This document shows, in pieces, positions 8,304 through 16,505 of a stretch of 64,000 nucleotides of DNA. A program made the translations under genes and the position numbers. This DNA is from JAZKIX01 sp040384645 (GTDB taxonomy: Bacteria; Pseudomonadota; Gammaproteobacteria; Burkholderiales; Burkholderiaceae_D): the NCBI GenBank assembly GCA_040384645.1, contig JAZKIX010000070.1, positions 62,001 through 126,000 on the forward strand, read 5' to 3'. Every line of letters begins with the position of its first letter. Position 1 is the stretch's first letter. Under the pieces are notes generated by a model. The model was not told the DNA's origin. It was given only the letters and a program-made list of their open reading frames with translations, and ran no database searches.

Positions 8304-8855
8304 ATGAAAACCTGGCTGCTTGCCACTGGCCGGCAAGACAGCGCTGCCTTCCGCGCGCTGTACGACGCTGCTTCGGCGAAACTGTTTGGCTTCGCGCTGC
8401 GTATATTGATTAAGCACGAGCTGGCCGAAGAAGTGTTGCAAGAAAGCTTCGTCAGCATCTGGAACAACGCCGCCAGCTATCAATCGCAGTTGTCGGCGCC
8501 GATGACCTGGATGGCGACCATCGTGCGCAACAAGGCGTTCGACCTGCTGCGGCGGGCCGATCATGCGGTGGAAATCGATAGCGAAGGATTCGATCAAGAA
8601 GTCATGCAAGCACTGGAAGACCCGGCCGCGACGCCAATTGAAGCCTTGCAAATGAGTGGCGACGCCAAAGCACTGGCGCACTGTTTTGCCACGATTGAAG
8701 GGCAGCACCGGCAAGTGATCGCCCTGGCGTTTTATCACGACCTGTCACATAGCGAAGTGGCGAACCAGATGGCGCTACCGATCGGGACGGTTAAAACCTG
8801 GATCCGGCGCGGTCTGGAACGACTTAAAAATTGTCTCTCGAAAGGGACGTTATGA
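8304..8855 (+). CDS. ECF-type RNA polymerase sigma factor
   Basis: This is a sigma-70 family ECF factor of about 183 residues. Region 2 begins at DSAAFRALYDAASAKLFGFA and includes AEEVLQESFVSIWNNA. Region 4 is recognisable in QVIALAFYHDLSHSEVANQM followed by PIGTVKTWIRRGLERLK. The start is uncertain: ATG 8304 gives a compact protein, but in-frame starts exist at 8263 (TTG) and 8167 (ATG). Its stop TGA overlaps the ATG of the anti-sigma gene. The pairing with an RskA-type regulator and the divergent DUF3034 operon suggest one envelope or redox regulon; that link is inference. Confidence 0.85.
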   Translation: MKTWLLATGRQDSAAFRALYDAASAKLFGFALRILIKHELAEEVLQESFVSIWNNAASYQSQLSAPMTWMATIVRNKAFDLLRRADHAVEIDSEGFDQEVMQALEDPAATPIEALQMSGDAKALAHCFATIEGQHRQVIALAFYHDLSHSEVANQMALPIGTVKTWIRRGLERLKNCLSKGTL

Positions 8856-9641
8856 ATATCCGCAACAAGCCGGCCCTGCGCGACAAGCTGGCCGCCGAAT
8901 ATAGTCTGGGCACGCTGAAAGGCGCAGCGCGGCGCCGTTTTGAAGGCTGGCTGCACAATGACGCCGACCTGCGCCGCCTGACGGCGCAATGGCAGGCACG
9001 GCTGATGCCACTGGGTGAATTTGCCAGCGACGTCAAACCACCGCAGCACGTCTGGCGCACCATCGAACAACGCCTGCGCCTCAAACCTGCAATGGCAAGT
9101 GTTGCGCCGTGGCGCAGGTGGCTCAGCGACAGTCTCGATTTTTGGCGCAATCTGGGCTTGGTATCGACCGCCATGGCGAGCGTGCTGGTCGCCGTGCTGC
9201 TATTCAAATCGCTCGCCCCAATCACACCCGAGATCGCTTACGTCGCCACCCTGACCGATGAAAAGTCGCAAGCCGTGATGCTGGTCACCGCCGACACCGC
9301 GCATCGCAATATGGCGGTCAAATTCGTCTTGCCGCAAGCAGTCGCTGCCGACAAGAGCCTGGAATTGTGGGCAGTGNNNNNNNNNNGGCGCACCGCGTTC
9401 GCTCGGCCTGGTCGGCGAACGCCAGGTTGCCACCCTGCACCGCGACGACAACGGCGCTGCGCCACGAGACGTGTTCGGCCTGGTGCCGCAAGACCAAGTC
9501 GCCACCGTCAAGCTGCCCGAGCATGCCACCGGCCCCGATGTCGCGCTGCTGGCGGTAACGCTGGAGCCAAAAGGCGGCTCGCCTAATCCGAACGGGCCGA
9601 CCGGGCCGATTCTGTACAAGGGGCCTTGGATCAAGATTTAA
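8852..9641 (+). CDS. RskA-type anti-sigma factor (broken by assembly gap)
   Basis: This is a membrane anti-sigma factor. A cytoplasmic N-terminal part (AEYSLGTLKGAARRRFEGWL, about 15-34) binds the sigma factor, one membrane segment lies at about 105-125, and the periplasmic RskA domain follows. Ten N at 9377-9386 fall in the RskA domain just after LELWAV. Reading on from 9387 in a different frame gives the expected family end (APRSLGLVGERQ ... LAVTLEPKGG ... YKGPWIKI), with a stop at 9639-9641. The break is therefore a gap-size error and not a real frameshift. Start overlap ATGA with the sigma gene shows one transcript. Confidence 0.85.
9377..9386. other. Assembly gap (10 N) in the anti-sigma gene
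   Basis: Ten undetermined bases. The family sequence continues in another frame after the gap, so the true length is not 10 bases. Confidence 0.99.
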
Positions 9642-9679
9642 GGGGATAGGCTCTAAGTACATGGCGTACATGGCGAACC

Positions 9680-9734
9680 CTGGTTTTCTCCTTCCCCTCT
9701 GGCCGAGTGCCTTGAAGGGAGAGGAGAAAACCAG
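9680..9734. repeat. Long imperfect inverted repeat after the anti-sigma gene
   Basis: CTGGTTTTCTCC (9680-9691) pairs perfectly with GGAGAAAACCAG (9723-9734), with a partly paired pyrimidine/purine extension inside. It may stop transcription after the anti-sigma gene, although no T-run follows directly. Confidence 0.5.
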
Positions 9735-9779
9735 CGCAGTCGCTGGAACTGTGCGGTTATGTATTTTCGGTAAATTTTT

Positions 9780-9851
9780 GGGAGTATATGCAAAAACATA
9801 GGCTATCCCGCACGTTCCCATTGCCTCTTTTTTAATACTGCCGCCAGTATT
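9780..9851 (+). repeat. 75-bp dispersed intergenic repeat, copy B
   Basis: It starts GGGAGTATATGC, has CATAGGCTATCCCGCACG as core and CCCATTGCC as block, and ends with the hairpin AATACTGCCGCCAGTATT. It lies about 95 bp before the start of the 1416-residue gene, in the same direction. Confidence 0.88.
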
Positions 9852-9946
9852 AAATCATCATTTTTGACGTTCCGACACGCCTAATCCATCATTTCTGCCA
9901 CTGACAAACCGCCACCCAACCACGCCCGACCCACTTGGAATACGCC

Positions 9947-12900
9947 ATGAGCACACCCTGGATCGCACGCTGCCTGTTCACCTTGTTCGCTCTCATTGCC
10001 CTGCCCGGCAACACTGCCGCAGAATTCACGCTCAAAGATGTGCCCGATCCGCTCAAATCCTGGGTGCCGTGGGCGCTCGATGGCGATCCGGTGGCAGGTT
10101 GTCCGCATTGGTTCAACGATGGCGAGACGCGGCAATGCGCCTGGCCGGGCGCGCTGGAATTGAAGGCCAACAATAGCGGCGCCGGTTTCACGCAGGACTG
10201 GATGGTGTATCGCGCCGGCTGGATCACGCTGCCGGGCGATGACAAGCAATGGCCGCAAGAAGTCAGCGTCGATGGCAAGGCAATGGCGGTTATGACGCGG
10301 GAAGCTTTACCCGCCATCAAACTAAGCGCCGGCCTGCACCATGTCAGCGGCCGTTTCGTCTGGAACAGCATGCCTGAATCGCTGGCCTTGCCGGCCGCTG
10401 CCGTCGTATTGCGGCTCGACCTCAACGGCCAGGCCGTCAGCTTGCCGGTGCGCGATGAAAACAACCATCTCTGGCTGCAGCGCAAGGCCGATGCCGAAGG
10501 GGAAGAACAAGTACAAATGCGGGTCTATCGCAAGGTCAGCGATGGCGTGCCGATCACGGTCGAAACCCGCATCCGGCTCGAAGTTTCCGGTAAAAGCCGC
10601 GAACTGGCGCTGGGCCGCGTTTTGCTGCCCGATTTGATTCCACAACAGCTGGCATCGCCCTTGCCAGCAGTGCTGGCGCAAGACGGCAGTCTCAAAATAC
10701 AAGCCCGCGCCGGCACGTGGGACATCATCTTGGTAGCGCGCCATCCGTCTGCGGCCAAGGCGCTGACGCTGCCTGCGGCGCAAGGCTTGCTGGCGCCGGA
10801 AGAAGTCTGGGTCTTCGAAGCCGCGCCGCTAATCCGCAGCGCCTCGGTCGAAGGGCCGCCGCCGGTCGATCCGCAACAGACCACCTTGCCCAAGGAATGG
10901 CGCAATTTGCCGGCCTACCTGATGCGCCCCGACAGCAGTTTTGGCGTCAAGGAAATCCGCCGTGGCGACAGCGATCCCGCGCCTGACCAGTTGGAACTGG
11001 CGCGCCGGCTCTGGCTCAGTTTCGACGGTGCCAGCATGACCGTCAGCGACCACTTGCAAGGCCATATCAGCCGCAGCGCACGGCTGGCGATGAGCGCGCC
11101 GGCGCAATTGGGACGCGCCGATGTCGGCGGCCAGGATCAAGTCATCACCCGCGGCAGCGACCAGCTGGCCGGGATCGAAGTCAAGCGTGGCGCCCTGAAT
11201 ATGAGCGCCGACAGCCTGCTGCCGGGCGCGCCGCGCAGCTTGCCGGCGGTCGGTTGGCAACATGATTTCGACCGGGTATCGATGGAACTGGCCTTGCCCG
11301 CCGGCTGGCGCTTACTGCATGCCGGCGGCACCGACCATGCCGAGGGTGCGTGGCTATCGCGCTGGAACTTGCTGGATTTTTTCCTGGTGCTGGTGATCGC
11401 GCTGGCCACCGGCAAAATGTGGGGCGCCCGTTGGGGCATGGTCGCGCTGGCGGCACTGGTGTTGTCGTACCAGGAAGCCGGTGCACCGCGCTTTGCCTGG
11501 CTGGCAGTGTTGGCGACGCTGGCTTTGCTGCGGGTCTTGCCGGCGGGACGTTTTAAAAGCATCGTGCTGTGGCTGCAACGCGCCAGCATGCTCGTTTTGC
11601 TATTGATCACGCTCGGCTTTGCCACCGACCAACTCCACGGTGCGCTATATCCAGTCTTGGAAAAAGAAGCCGCGCTCGACTTTGGCGGCGCACGCGATCT
11701 CTTGTTTGCCGAAAAATACGATGCGCCCGTGGCCGCTGCCATGGCGCCGCCACCCGAAGCGCCAGCAGCTAGCGACAATGCGCCACCGCAAACGCTGGAA
11801 GCAGCGCCAGAACCGCAACAACTGGAAAGAAATGTCGCCGAATCAAAAGATGCCCTGTCGTCGTCCTTGCCCAAACCCGACAGCTCACTCGCTGCCGGTG
11901 GTTTATCCAAGACAGCCCCGCGCCAACAAGGCAATACATTACAAAGCATCGATCCCGACGCCACAGTCCAGACCGGCCCCGGCTTGCCCGATTGGCGCTG
12001 GCACTCGTACCGGCTGAGCTGGGATGGGCCGGTGCGGCAAGACCAGCAACTCGATTTGTGGCTGCTATCGCCCTGGGCCAATAAGCTGCTGGTGGTCTTG
12101 CGCCTGATTTTATTGGGGCTGCTGCTGGCCTGTATCGCTGGATTACCGCTCCACTTTGGCAAGATCAGCAACAGTGGCGGCGGCAATGGAACTGGAGGAT
12201 TTAGTGGATTTGGCAGCGACAAGCGCAAATCCGGCCGCTCCGGCCTCGCCATCTCCATCGTCGCGTTCGCCCTATTTGCAACGCTGCAACCCGACTCTGC
12301 ACAGGCGCAACTGCCAACCCAAGAGCAACTCAATGAACTGAAACAAAAATTGACCCGCCCCGCCGATTGCCTGCCAGCCTGCGCCGAACTGTCGCGCCTG
12401 TCGTTGCAAATGACTGGCACCAATCTGCGGCTTGGCCTTGAAGTCGATGCCGCCCTCGACACCGCCCTGCCGCTACCGGGCGGCGCCAAACACTGGCTGC
12501 CGCGAGAAGCGCGGCTGGACGGCAATCCGGCCTACATCCAGCGCGATGCCGAAGGCGAGCTGTGGCTGCTGGTACCAGCCGGACGCCACCGCCTGGAGTT
12601 GAGCGGCGACATAGCCAGCCGCGACACCCTGCAATTGCCGCTGCCGCTCAAGCCGCGCCAGGTCGAGGTCCACGCCGACGGCTGGGACGTGGCTGGTCTG
12701 TCCGACGACGAAGGCGCCGCCGACACGCTGCAATTATCGCGCCGCGTCAAAAGCGCCGGCAACGCCGACGCGCCCGCCCTGCCACCCTTCTTGCGGGTCG
12801 AGCGACGCCTGAGCCTCGACCTGGTCTGGCGCGTCGAAACCACCGTCAGCCGCGCCTCGCCGCCCGGCGTGCCAGCCTTGGTGCAAATCCCGCTGCTGCC

Positions 12901-14197
12901 AGGCGAAGCCGTCACCACCGCCGGCATCAATGTCAAAGACGGCAAGGTGCTGGTCAATTTCGGCCCGCAAACCGCCAGCCTGAGCTGGAGTTCCACCCTG
13001 GCCGAAAGCGCCAGCCTGAACCTGCTAGCAGCCAGCGACAGCAACTGGGCTGAAAGCTGGATCGTCTCCAGCTCGACCATCTGGCATGTCAGCGCCAGCG
13101 GCATCCCGCCCGTCGCCAGCGATGCGCAGAACAGCGCCGATCAAGGCGCCGACCTCGCCTTCCGGCCCTGGCCCGGCGAAGCGCTCAAGCTCCAGATCGA
13201 GCGACCGCAAGCCATCGCCGGCCAAACCATGACCATCGACAGTTCACGCCTGCTGGTCAGTCCCGGCGCGCGCGCCAGCGACTACACCCTCACGCTCAGC
13301 CTGCGCAGCAGCCGTGGCGCCGACACCAGCATCCGCATGCCGGCTGGCGCCGTACTGCAAAGAGTCAGCATCAATGGTCAGCCGCGCCCGATCCGCGCCA
13401 GCGGCCGCGATCTGGTACTGCCCCTAGTGCCCGGCAAGCAAACGCTTGAAGTCGTCTGGCGCATTGATCAAGGCATCGCCCTCAGTACCAACACCCTGCC
13501 GGTCGGCTTGAACCAGCCCAGCGTCAATAGCCGGGTCGAACTGCAATTGCCGCAAGAGCGCTGGTTGCTGCTGGCATCCGGCCCCGGCATCGGCCCCGCC
13601 ATCCTGTTCTGGGGCAAATTGCTAGTGCTGCTGATCGTCGCACTGGCGCTCGGTCGCTTCCGCCATCTGCCGATGAAAACCCGCCACTGGCTGCTGCTCG
13701 CGCTCGGCCTGACCCAGGTCGAATGGTGGGCCGCCGCGCTGGTGATCGCATGGTTTTTCGCCCTCGCCCAACGCGGCAACAATACCCCGCCGACGATGCC
13801 GCGCTGGCGCTTTAACCTGCGTCAACTGGCGCTGGCCGCCCTGACCCTCGCCATGTTCCTGGTCCTGCTCAACGCCGTCCAAGGCGGCCTGCTCGGCCAG
13901 CCCGAAATGCAAGTGACCGGCAACGATTCCAGCGCCACCACCCTGCGCTGGTACCTCGACCGCAGCGGCCCCGACTTGCAAAGCGCCTGGGTCTTGACCC
14001 TGCCGATATTGGTTTATCGCGGCCTGATGCTGGCCTGGGCACTGTGGCTGGCGTGGTCGCTACTGGCTTGGCTGAAATGGGGTTGGAATAGTTTTGGGAT
14101 TGCGGGATTGTGGCGGCGGGTGGTCAAGGTGGCGGTGGAGACGCAGGGACTTGCGAAGGAGCAGGAAGCGGGCGGAGAGGATGTTAGGCCGAAGTGA
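9947..14197 (+). CDS. Very large multi-pass membrane protein of unknown function
   Basis: This is a 1416-residue protein I cannot assign. Visible order: signal peptide (1-24); beta-rich periplasmic part (about 25-460); membrane cluster (about 470-560); Pro/Ala-rich linker (about 590-680); single membrane segments near 713-735 and 765-785, the second ending QPDSAQAQ like a second signal-type segment; a second beta-rich periplasmic part (about 788-1215); further membrane segments near 1218-1278, 1293-1312 and 1347-1375. The two halves look like an ancient duplication of 'beta domain plus membrane cluster'. ATG 9947 is used because the signal peptide starts there. The gene is single, GC-rich, and fully open despite its length. 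Confidence 0.8.
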   Translation: MSTPWIARCLFTLFALIALPGNTAAEFTLKDVPDPLKSWVPWALDGDPVAGCPHWFNDGETRQCAWPGALELKANNSGAGFTQDWMVYRAGWITLPGDDKQWPQEVSVDGKAMAVMTREALPAIKLSAGLHHVSGRFVWNSMPESLALPAAAVVLRLDLNGQAVSLPVRDENNHLWLQRKADAEGEEQVQMRVYRKVSDGVPITVETRIRLEVSGKSRELALGRVLLPDLIPQQLASPLPAVLAQDGSLKIQARAGTWDIILVARHPSAAKALTLPAAQGLLAPEEVWVFEAAPLIRSASVEGPPPVDPQQTTLPKEWRNLPAYLMRPDSSFGVKEIRRGDSDPAPDQLELARRLWLSFDGASMTVSDHLQGHISRSARLAMSAPAQLGRADVGGQDQVITRGSDQLAGIEVKRGALNMSADSLLPGAPRSLPAVGWQHDFDRVSMELALPAGWRLLHAGGTDHAEGAWLSRWNLLDFFLVLVIALATGKMWGARWGMVALAALVLSYQEAGAPRFAWLAVLATLALLRVLPAGRFKSIVLWLQRASMLVLLLITLGFATDQLHGALYPVLEKEAALDFGGARDLLFAEKYDAPVAAAMAPPPEAPAASDNAPPQTLEAAPEPQQLERNVAESKDALSSSLPKPDSSLAAGGLSKTAPRQQGNTLQSIDPDATVQTGPGLPDWRWHSYRLSWDGPVRQDQQLDLWLLSPWANKLLVVLRLILLGLLLACIAGLPLHFGKISNSGGGNGTGGFSGFGSDKRKSGRSGLAISIVAFALFATLQPDSAQAQLPTQEQLNELKQKLTRPADCLPACAELSRLSLQMTGTNLRLGLEVDAALDTALPLPGGAKHWLPREARLDGNPAYIQRDAEGELWLLVPAGRHRLELSGDIASRDTLQLPLPLKPRQVEVHADGWDVAGLSDDEGAADTLQLSRRVKSAGNADAPALPPFLRVERRLSLDLVWRVETTVSRASPPGVPALVQIPLLPGEAVTTAGINVKDGKVLVNFGPQTASLSWSSTLAESASLNLLAASDSNWAESWIVSSSTIWHVSASGIPPVASDAQNSADQGADLAFRPWPGEALKLQIERPQAIAGQTMTIDSSRLLVSPGARASDYTLTLSLRSSRGADTSIRMPAGAVLQRVSINGQPRPIRASGRDLVLPLVPGKQTLEVVWRIDQGIALSTNTLPVGLNQPSVNSRVELQLPQERWLLLASGPGIGPAILFWGKLLVLLIVALALGRFRHLPMKTRHWLLLALGLTQVEWWAAALVIAWFFALAQRGNNTPPTMPRWRFNLRQLALAALTLAMFLVLLNAVQGGLLGQPEMQVTGNDSSATTLRWYLDRSGPDLQSAWVLTLPILVYRGLMLAWALWLAWSLLAWLKWGWNSFGIAGLWRRVVKVAVETQGLAKEQEAGGEDVRPK

Positions 14198-14290
14198 AAT
14201 GAAGGCATTTAAATCACTCTAATTGATTCTTATCCGGCGATATGCAGCTGCCAATTTCATGCTGAAACTGCAATCGGGCAGCCGAGTAAT

Positions 14291-14450
14291 TGATAAAATG
14301 GAAAACATTCCGGTGAACGTTTTGCCCCTTCGATTAACCCATTTGTTTTTCTGCATATAGCCGATTTGAGTTAGATATAGCAAGGCTTTCAACAGAAATG
14401 AGAGCAGCGAGCCGGTTTTTGGCTGCTAGTTAATTATGCAAAATGAAAAT
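14291..14450 (+). repeat. 160-bp noncoding repeat, unit X
   Basis: This stretch resembles 15911-16070. Shared landmarks are AAAATGGAAAACATTCCGG followed by GTGAACGTT, then GCCGA..TGA, CAGAAAtGAGAgCAGC, GCCGGTTTTTGG, and a TTAATTATG end. Both units stand shortly before the start of a small accessory gene. Similarity is clear at the ends and weaker in the middle. Confidence 0.5.
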
Positions 14451-14466
14451 ACTTTAAAGCGCATTC

Positions 14467-14838
14467 ATGAAAAATATTATCAGTTTAGTTATTTGTATCG
14501 GCTCCTCGGTATTTGGCAGCTTAGCCTTAAGTGCCGAGGCACCCGACACCAAGACGCCAATGAAATGTGAAGTCGGGCCAATTACAAAAAATTTCGGGGG
14601 CAATCAATGGTTGGTCTATAGCTGCAGTGACAACCGCAGTTTGGTTATTGTTAGCACTGATAAAAGCCCAGTCTCTCCGTTCTACTTCATGTTCTTTCCA
14701 AAGGATGGAAAGTATCAGCTCACGGGTGAAGGCACAGGTAACAAAACAGCCACTGATGCTGCATACAAGCAACTCAATCAACTGCCAGAGAAAGACATCG
14801 TTGCTATGATTAGAGACACCAAAGAAAAGGCAAAATAA
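14467..14838 (+). CDS. Small secreted hypothetical protein
   Basis: This is a 123-residue protein with a signal peptide (MKNIISLVICIGSSVFGSLALSA-EA). The mature part is short, polar and rich in Lys and Ser, with two cysteines (KCEVGP, YSCSDN). No family is recognised. It is AT-rich compared with the large gene before it. It begins just after the 160-bp repeat unit X and is followed, 28 bp past its stop, by a possible attC (CTCTAAC at 14867). It may be the first of the cassettes in this zone. Confidence 0.6.
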   Translation: MKNIISLVICIGSSVFGSLALSAEAPDTKTPMKCEVGPITKNFGGNQWLVYSCSDNRSLVIVSTDKSPVSPFYFMFFPKDGKYQLTGEGTGNKTATDAAYKQLNQLPEKDIVAMIRDTKEKAK

Positions 14839-14866
14839 TGCCGCGTCACTGGGTCAAATTGCGCTC

Positions 14867-14955
14867 TAACAGGATGGTCGGTCGGACTGGCTGCAATGTT
14901 GCCATTGCCATTTCCTTTTCTTTTGGATGCCCATCCGTTCAACGTTGCGTTGTGC
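14867..14955 (+). other. Possible attC-like site
   Basis: CTCTAACAGGATGG at the left and CCCATCCGTTCAACGTTGCG at the right form an imperfect dyad (AGGATGG with CCATCC) between two small genes. Neither core fits RYYYAAC/GTTRRRY exactly, so this is a weak call supported mainly by position. Confidence 0.3.
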
Positions 14956-14958
14956 GAC

Positions 14959-15288
14959 ATGAGTAGTCCCACTGAGCTATACGACGAAATTGCTATTGAG
15001 TTTCCAGCTATGTGGCCGCAACGCCCAGAGTGGGTGTGGGTAAACGTCCACGATGATAGTGAACTGTCGATGAATTCCATTTCTGCGTTGATTGACCGCT
15101 ACATTAGCTCTCCTGAAGTCGTTGTCATAGTTCACTCTGCTCCAGGAATTGGTGCAAGGTTGTCGAAAGAGGATGCCGCAAGCTTTATCGGTCCGTATGT
15201 GTTAGCTCACGATATTCAAGTATCGGATTCACTTTTTACGCACTTCTTGTCGGTAAGTAGACACGGCGTCGCGACCGGTGACGCATAA
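14959..15288 (+). CDS. Small hypothetical protein, cassette-like
   Basis: This is a 109-residue soluble protein beginning MSSPTELYDEIAIEFP, with no signal peptide or membrane segment and no family I can name. An in-frame ATG at 14896 would extend it through the possible attC, so I prefer 14959, just after that site. The stop codon lies in GCATAAC, resembling the left core of an attC; a stop inside the core is common in integron cassettes. Confidence 0.55.
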   Translation: MSSPTELYDEIAIEFPAMWPQRPEWVWVNVHDDSELSMNSISALIDRYISSPEVVVIVHSAPGIGARLSKEDAASFIGPYVLAHDIQVSDSLFTHFLSVSRHGVATGDA

Positions 15289-15439
15289 CATAGCAGCCCG
15301 CAGGTTGCGCCCACGCTTTAATAGCCCGATGCGTAAAGAAGAATTTGAGCTTGAGCGGTTGTCGTTACTGAAGATAAAAACATCTCAGTCCAGCCGGTTT
15401 ATTTGTTCTGGAGCCGAATAAAATGTTGGGCCGATAAAT
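15289..15439. other. Noncoding stretch between cassette-like genes
   Basis: No gene seen. GTTGGGC (15425-15431) matches the right-core consensus GTTRRRY and could close a long attC that opens at GCATAAC (15282-15288). At about 150 bp this would be at the upper size limit. Confidence 0.35.
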
Positions 15440-15499
15440 CGCTAACCCAACCTACTTGCTGGGACTGCGTGCCGCAGCCCCTTAACCTAATCGTTAAAC
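15440..15499 (+). other. 60-nt attC-like recombination site
   Basis: The left core is CGCTAAC and the right core is GTTAAAC, which fits GTTRRRY. Between them GGGACTGCG-TGC-CGCAGCCCC forms a central hairpin. Total length (60 nt) and arrangement (TAAC, spacer, stem, CTTAAC, spacer, GTTAAAC) parallel the well-known attC of aadA cassettes. The next start codon follows 8 bases later. This is the best attC candidate of the window. Confidence 0.6.
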
Positions 15500-15506
15500 T
15501 TCAAAT

Positions 15507-15713
15507 ATGTCGAGAGCAGCCGTTACTTATCCCAATAAAGACGAGCTTCGAGCAATGACTGTGATACAGATTACTAATTACATTCAAACACTTGATAAAC
15601 GCTTGGCAGTTTACAAAACAGGACCAGTACATAAGTCGCTTCTCAAACATATGGAGGTTGCGGTAAAGGTTAGAGAAATACAACGCGGTAACGAGGTGCT
15701 GTCCGATGTTTAA
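15507..15713 (+). CDS. 68-residue cassette-encoded hypothetical protein
   Basis: This is a 68-residue basic, helical protein (MSRAAVTYPNKDELRAM ... VAVKVREIQRG) with no recognised family. It begins 8 bases after the right core of the attC-like site. Its stop TAA lies inside GTTTAAC (15708-15714), which fits the left-core consensus RYYYAAC and is the exact complement of the GTTAAAC in front of the gene. Both edges therefore look like a complete integron cassette whose own attC has lost its right half. Confidence 0.6.
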   Translation: MSRAAVTYPNKDELRAMTVIQITNYIQTLDKRLAVYKTGPVHKSLLKHMEVAVKVREIQRGNEVLSDV

Positions 15714-15735
15714 CAACGCCGTAAGCCGCAATCAG
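15708..15735 (+). other. Truncated attC half-site
   Basis: GTTTAACAACGCC starts like an attC, but no GTTRRRY core follows within 140 bp; instead a copy of the 75-bp repeat begins at 15767. The site appears to have been cut off. Confidence 0.45.
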
Positions 15736-15766
15736 TAGGGAGTCATGAATTTATCGCCAATTGACT

Positions 15767-15837
15767 GGAGTATAGGCAAAAACACATGCTATCCCGCACC
15801 GTTTCATTGGGCAAAATAAAATACCCCTATCAGTATA
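15767..15837 (+). repeat. 75-bp dispersed intergenic repeat, copy C
   Basis: It starts GGAGTATAGGC, has ATGCTATCCCGCACCG as core and TTTCATTGGGC as block, and ends in a weaker hairpin (ATACCCCTATCAGTAT). It lies between the half attC and the second 160-bp repeat unit. Confidence 0.82.
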
Positions 15838-15910
15838 ATCAACCACTTTCTCTCCCTCACCGATGCTTTCCACGACCATGACTAAAATTGCACTCGCAAA
15901 TCTGGATAAT

Positions 15911-16070
15911 GGACAAAGTGAAAATATGTCCGGGTGAACGTTCTCTCAATTTACTTGCTGCTTTATTCTGGCCGAAAATGATCTCAACTTGGCAGGCAGC
16001 GCTTTTAGAAGAAAAGAGATCAGCCGGTCGTTTTTTGGTCAGAGGTTATTTGTGAAAATGCAAATCAGTC
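15911..16070 (+). repeat. 160-bp noncoding repeat, unit Y
   Basis: Partner of 14291-14450. Landmarks are AAAGTGAAAATATGTCCGG followed by GTGAACGTT, then GGCCGA, AGAAGAAAAGAGATCAGC, GCCGGTCGTTTTTTGG and GTTATTTGTG. It ends 16 bp before the start of the following membrane-protein gene. Confidence 0.5.
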
Positions 16071-16086
16071 GCTGCAGAGGAACAAA

Positions 16087-16503
16087 ATGCTTCTACTCAA
16101 ATCGTTTTTGGTCTGGCTACTCATACTGTGCCTGGCTATAGCCAACGGCGCGCTGCGTGAGCTAGTGCTGATCCCTCACCTCGGCAAGAGCAGCGGCCTT
16201 ATGCTGAGTGGCGCACTGCTCTCCTCACTGGTGGCACTGGTGGCATACGTGTTTGTCCGTCGCCAGCACAGCGTCACATTGACGCAAGGTCTTGGCATCG
16301 GCGTTCTTTGGTTGTGCCTCACTCTGGTTTTTGAATGCGGCTTTGGCCGTTACGTCCAGCACAAATCCTGGGCTGAGCTACTCGATGCGTATACGTTCAA
16401 AGATGGAAACGTATGGCCTGTCGTTCTGCTAGTTACGCTTTTGGCCCCGTACTTGACGACCCTGCTTTGCGCAAAACGTCAGCACGCAAAGAGTGAGGTT
16501 TAA
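16087..16503 (+). CDS. Small four-helix membrane protein
   Basis: This is a 138-residue protein with about four membrane segments (near 5-25, 38-58, 68-88 and 112-130). Conserved-looking polar stretches are NGALRELVLIPHLG, between segments 1 and 2, and TFKDGNVWPVVLL before the last. Similar short membrane proteins are annotated in many bacteria without function. GAGG lies 9-12 bases before ATG 16087. Its stop is two bases before the next start, so the two genes form a unit. Confidence 0.7.
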   Translation: MLLLKSFLVWLLILCLAIANGALRELVLIPHLGKSSGLMLSGALLSSLVALVAYVFVRRQHSVTLTQGLGIGVLWLCLTLVFECGFGRYVQHKSWAELLDAYTFKDGNVWPVVLLVTLLAPYLTTLLCAKRQHAKSEV

Positions 16504-16505
16504 AT

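Noticed and set aside
9377..9590. Alternative Arg/Ala-rich protein end after the gap in the anti-sigma gene
   Set aside because: The low-complexity frame is an artefact of the ten-N gap; the RskA family sequence continues in another frame to 9641.
11137..12525. 462-codon minus-strand frame inside the 1416-residue gene
   Set aside because: Very Ser/Ala/Arg-rich antisense frame caused by high GC at third positions; the plus-strand gene is open for 1416 codons with signal peptide and membrane segments.
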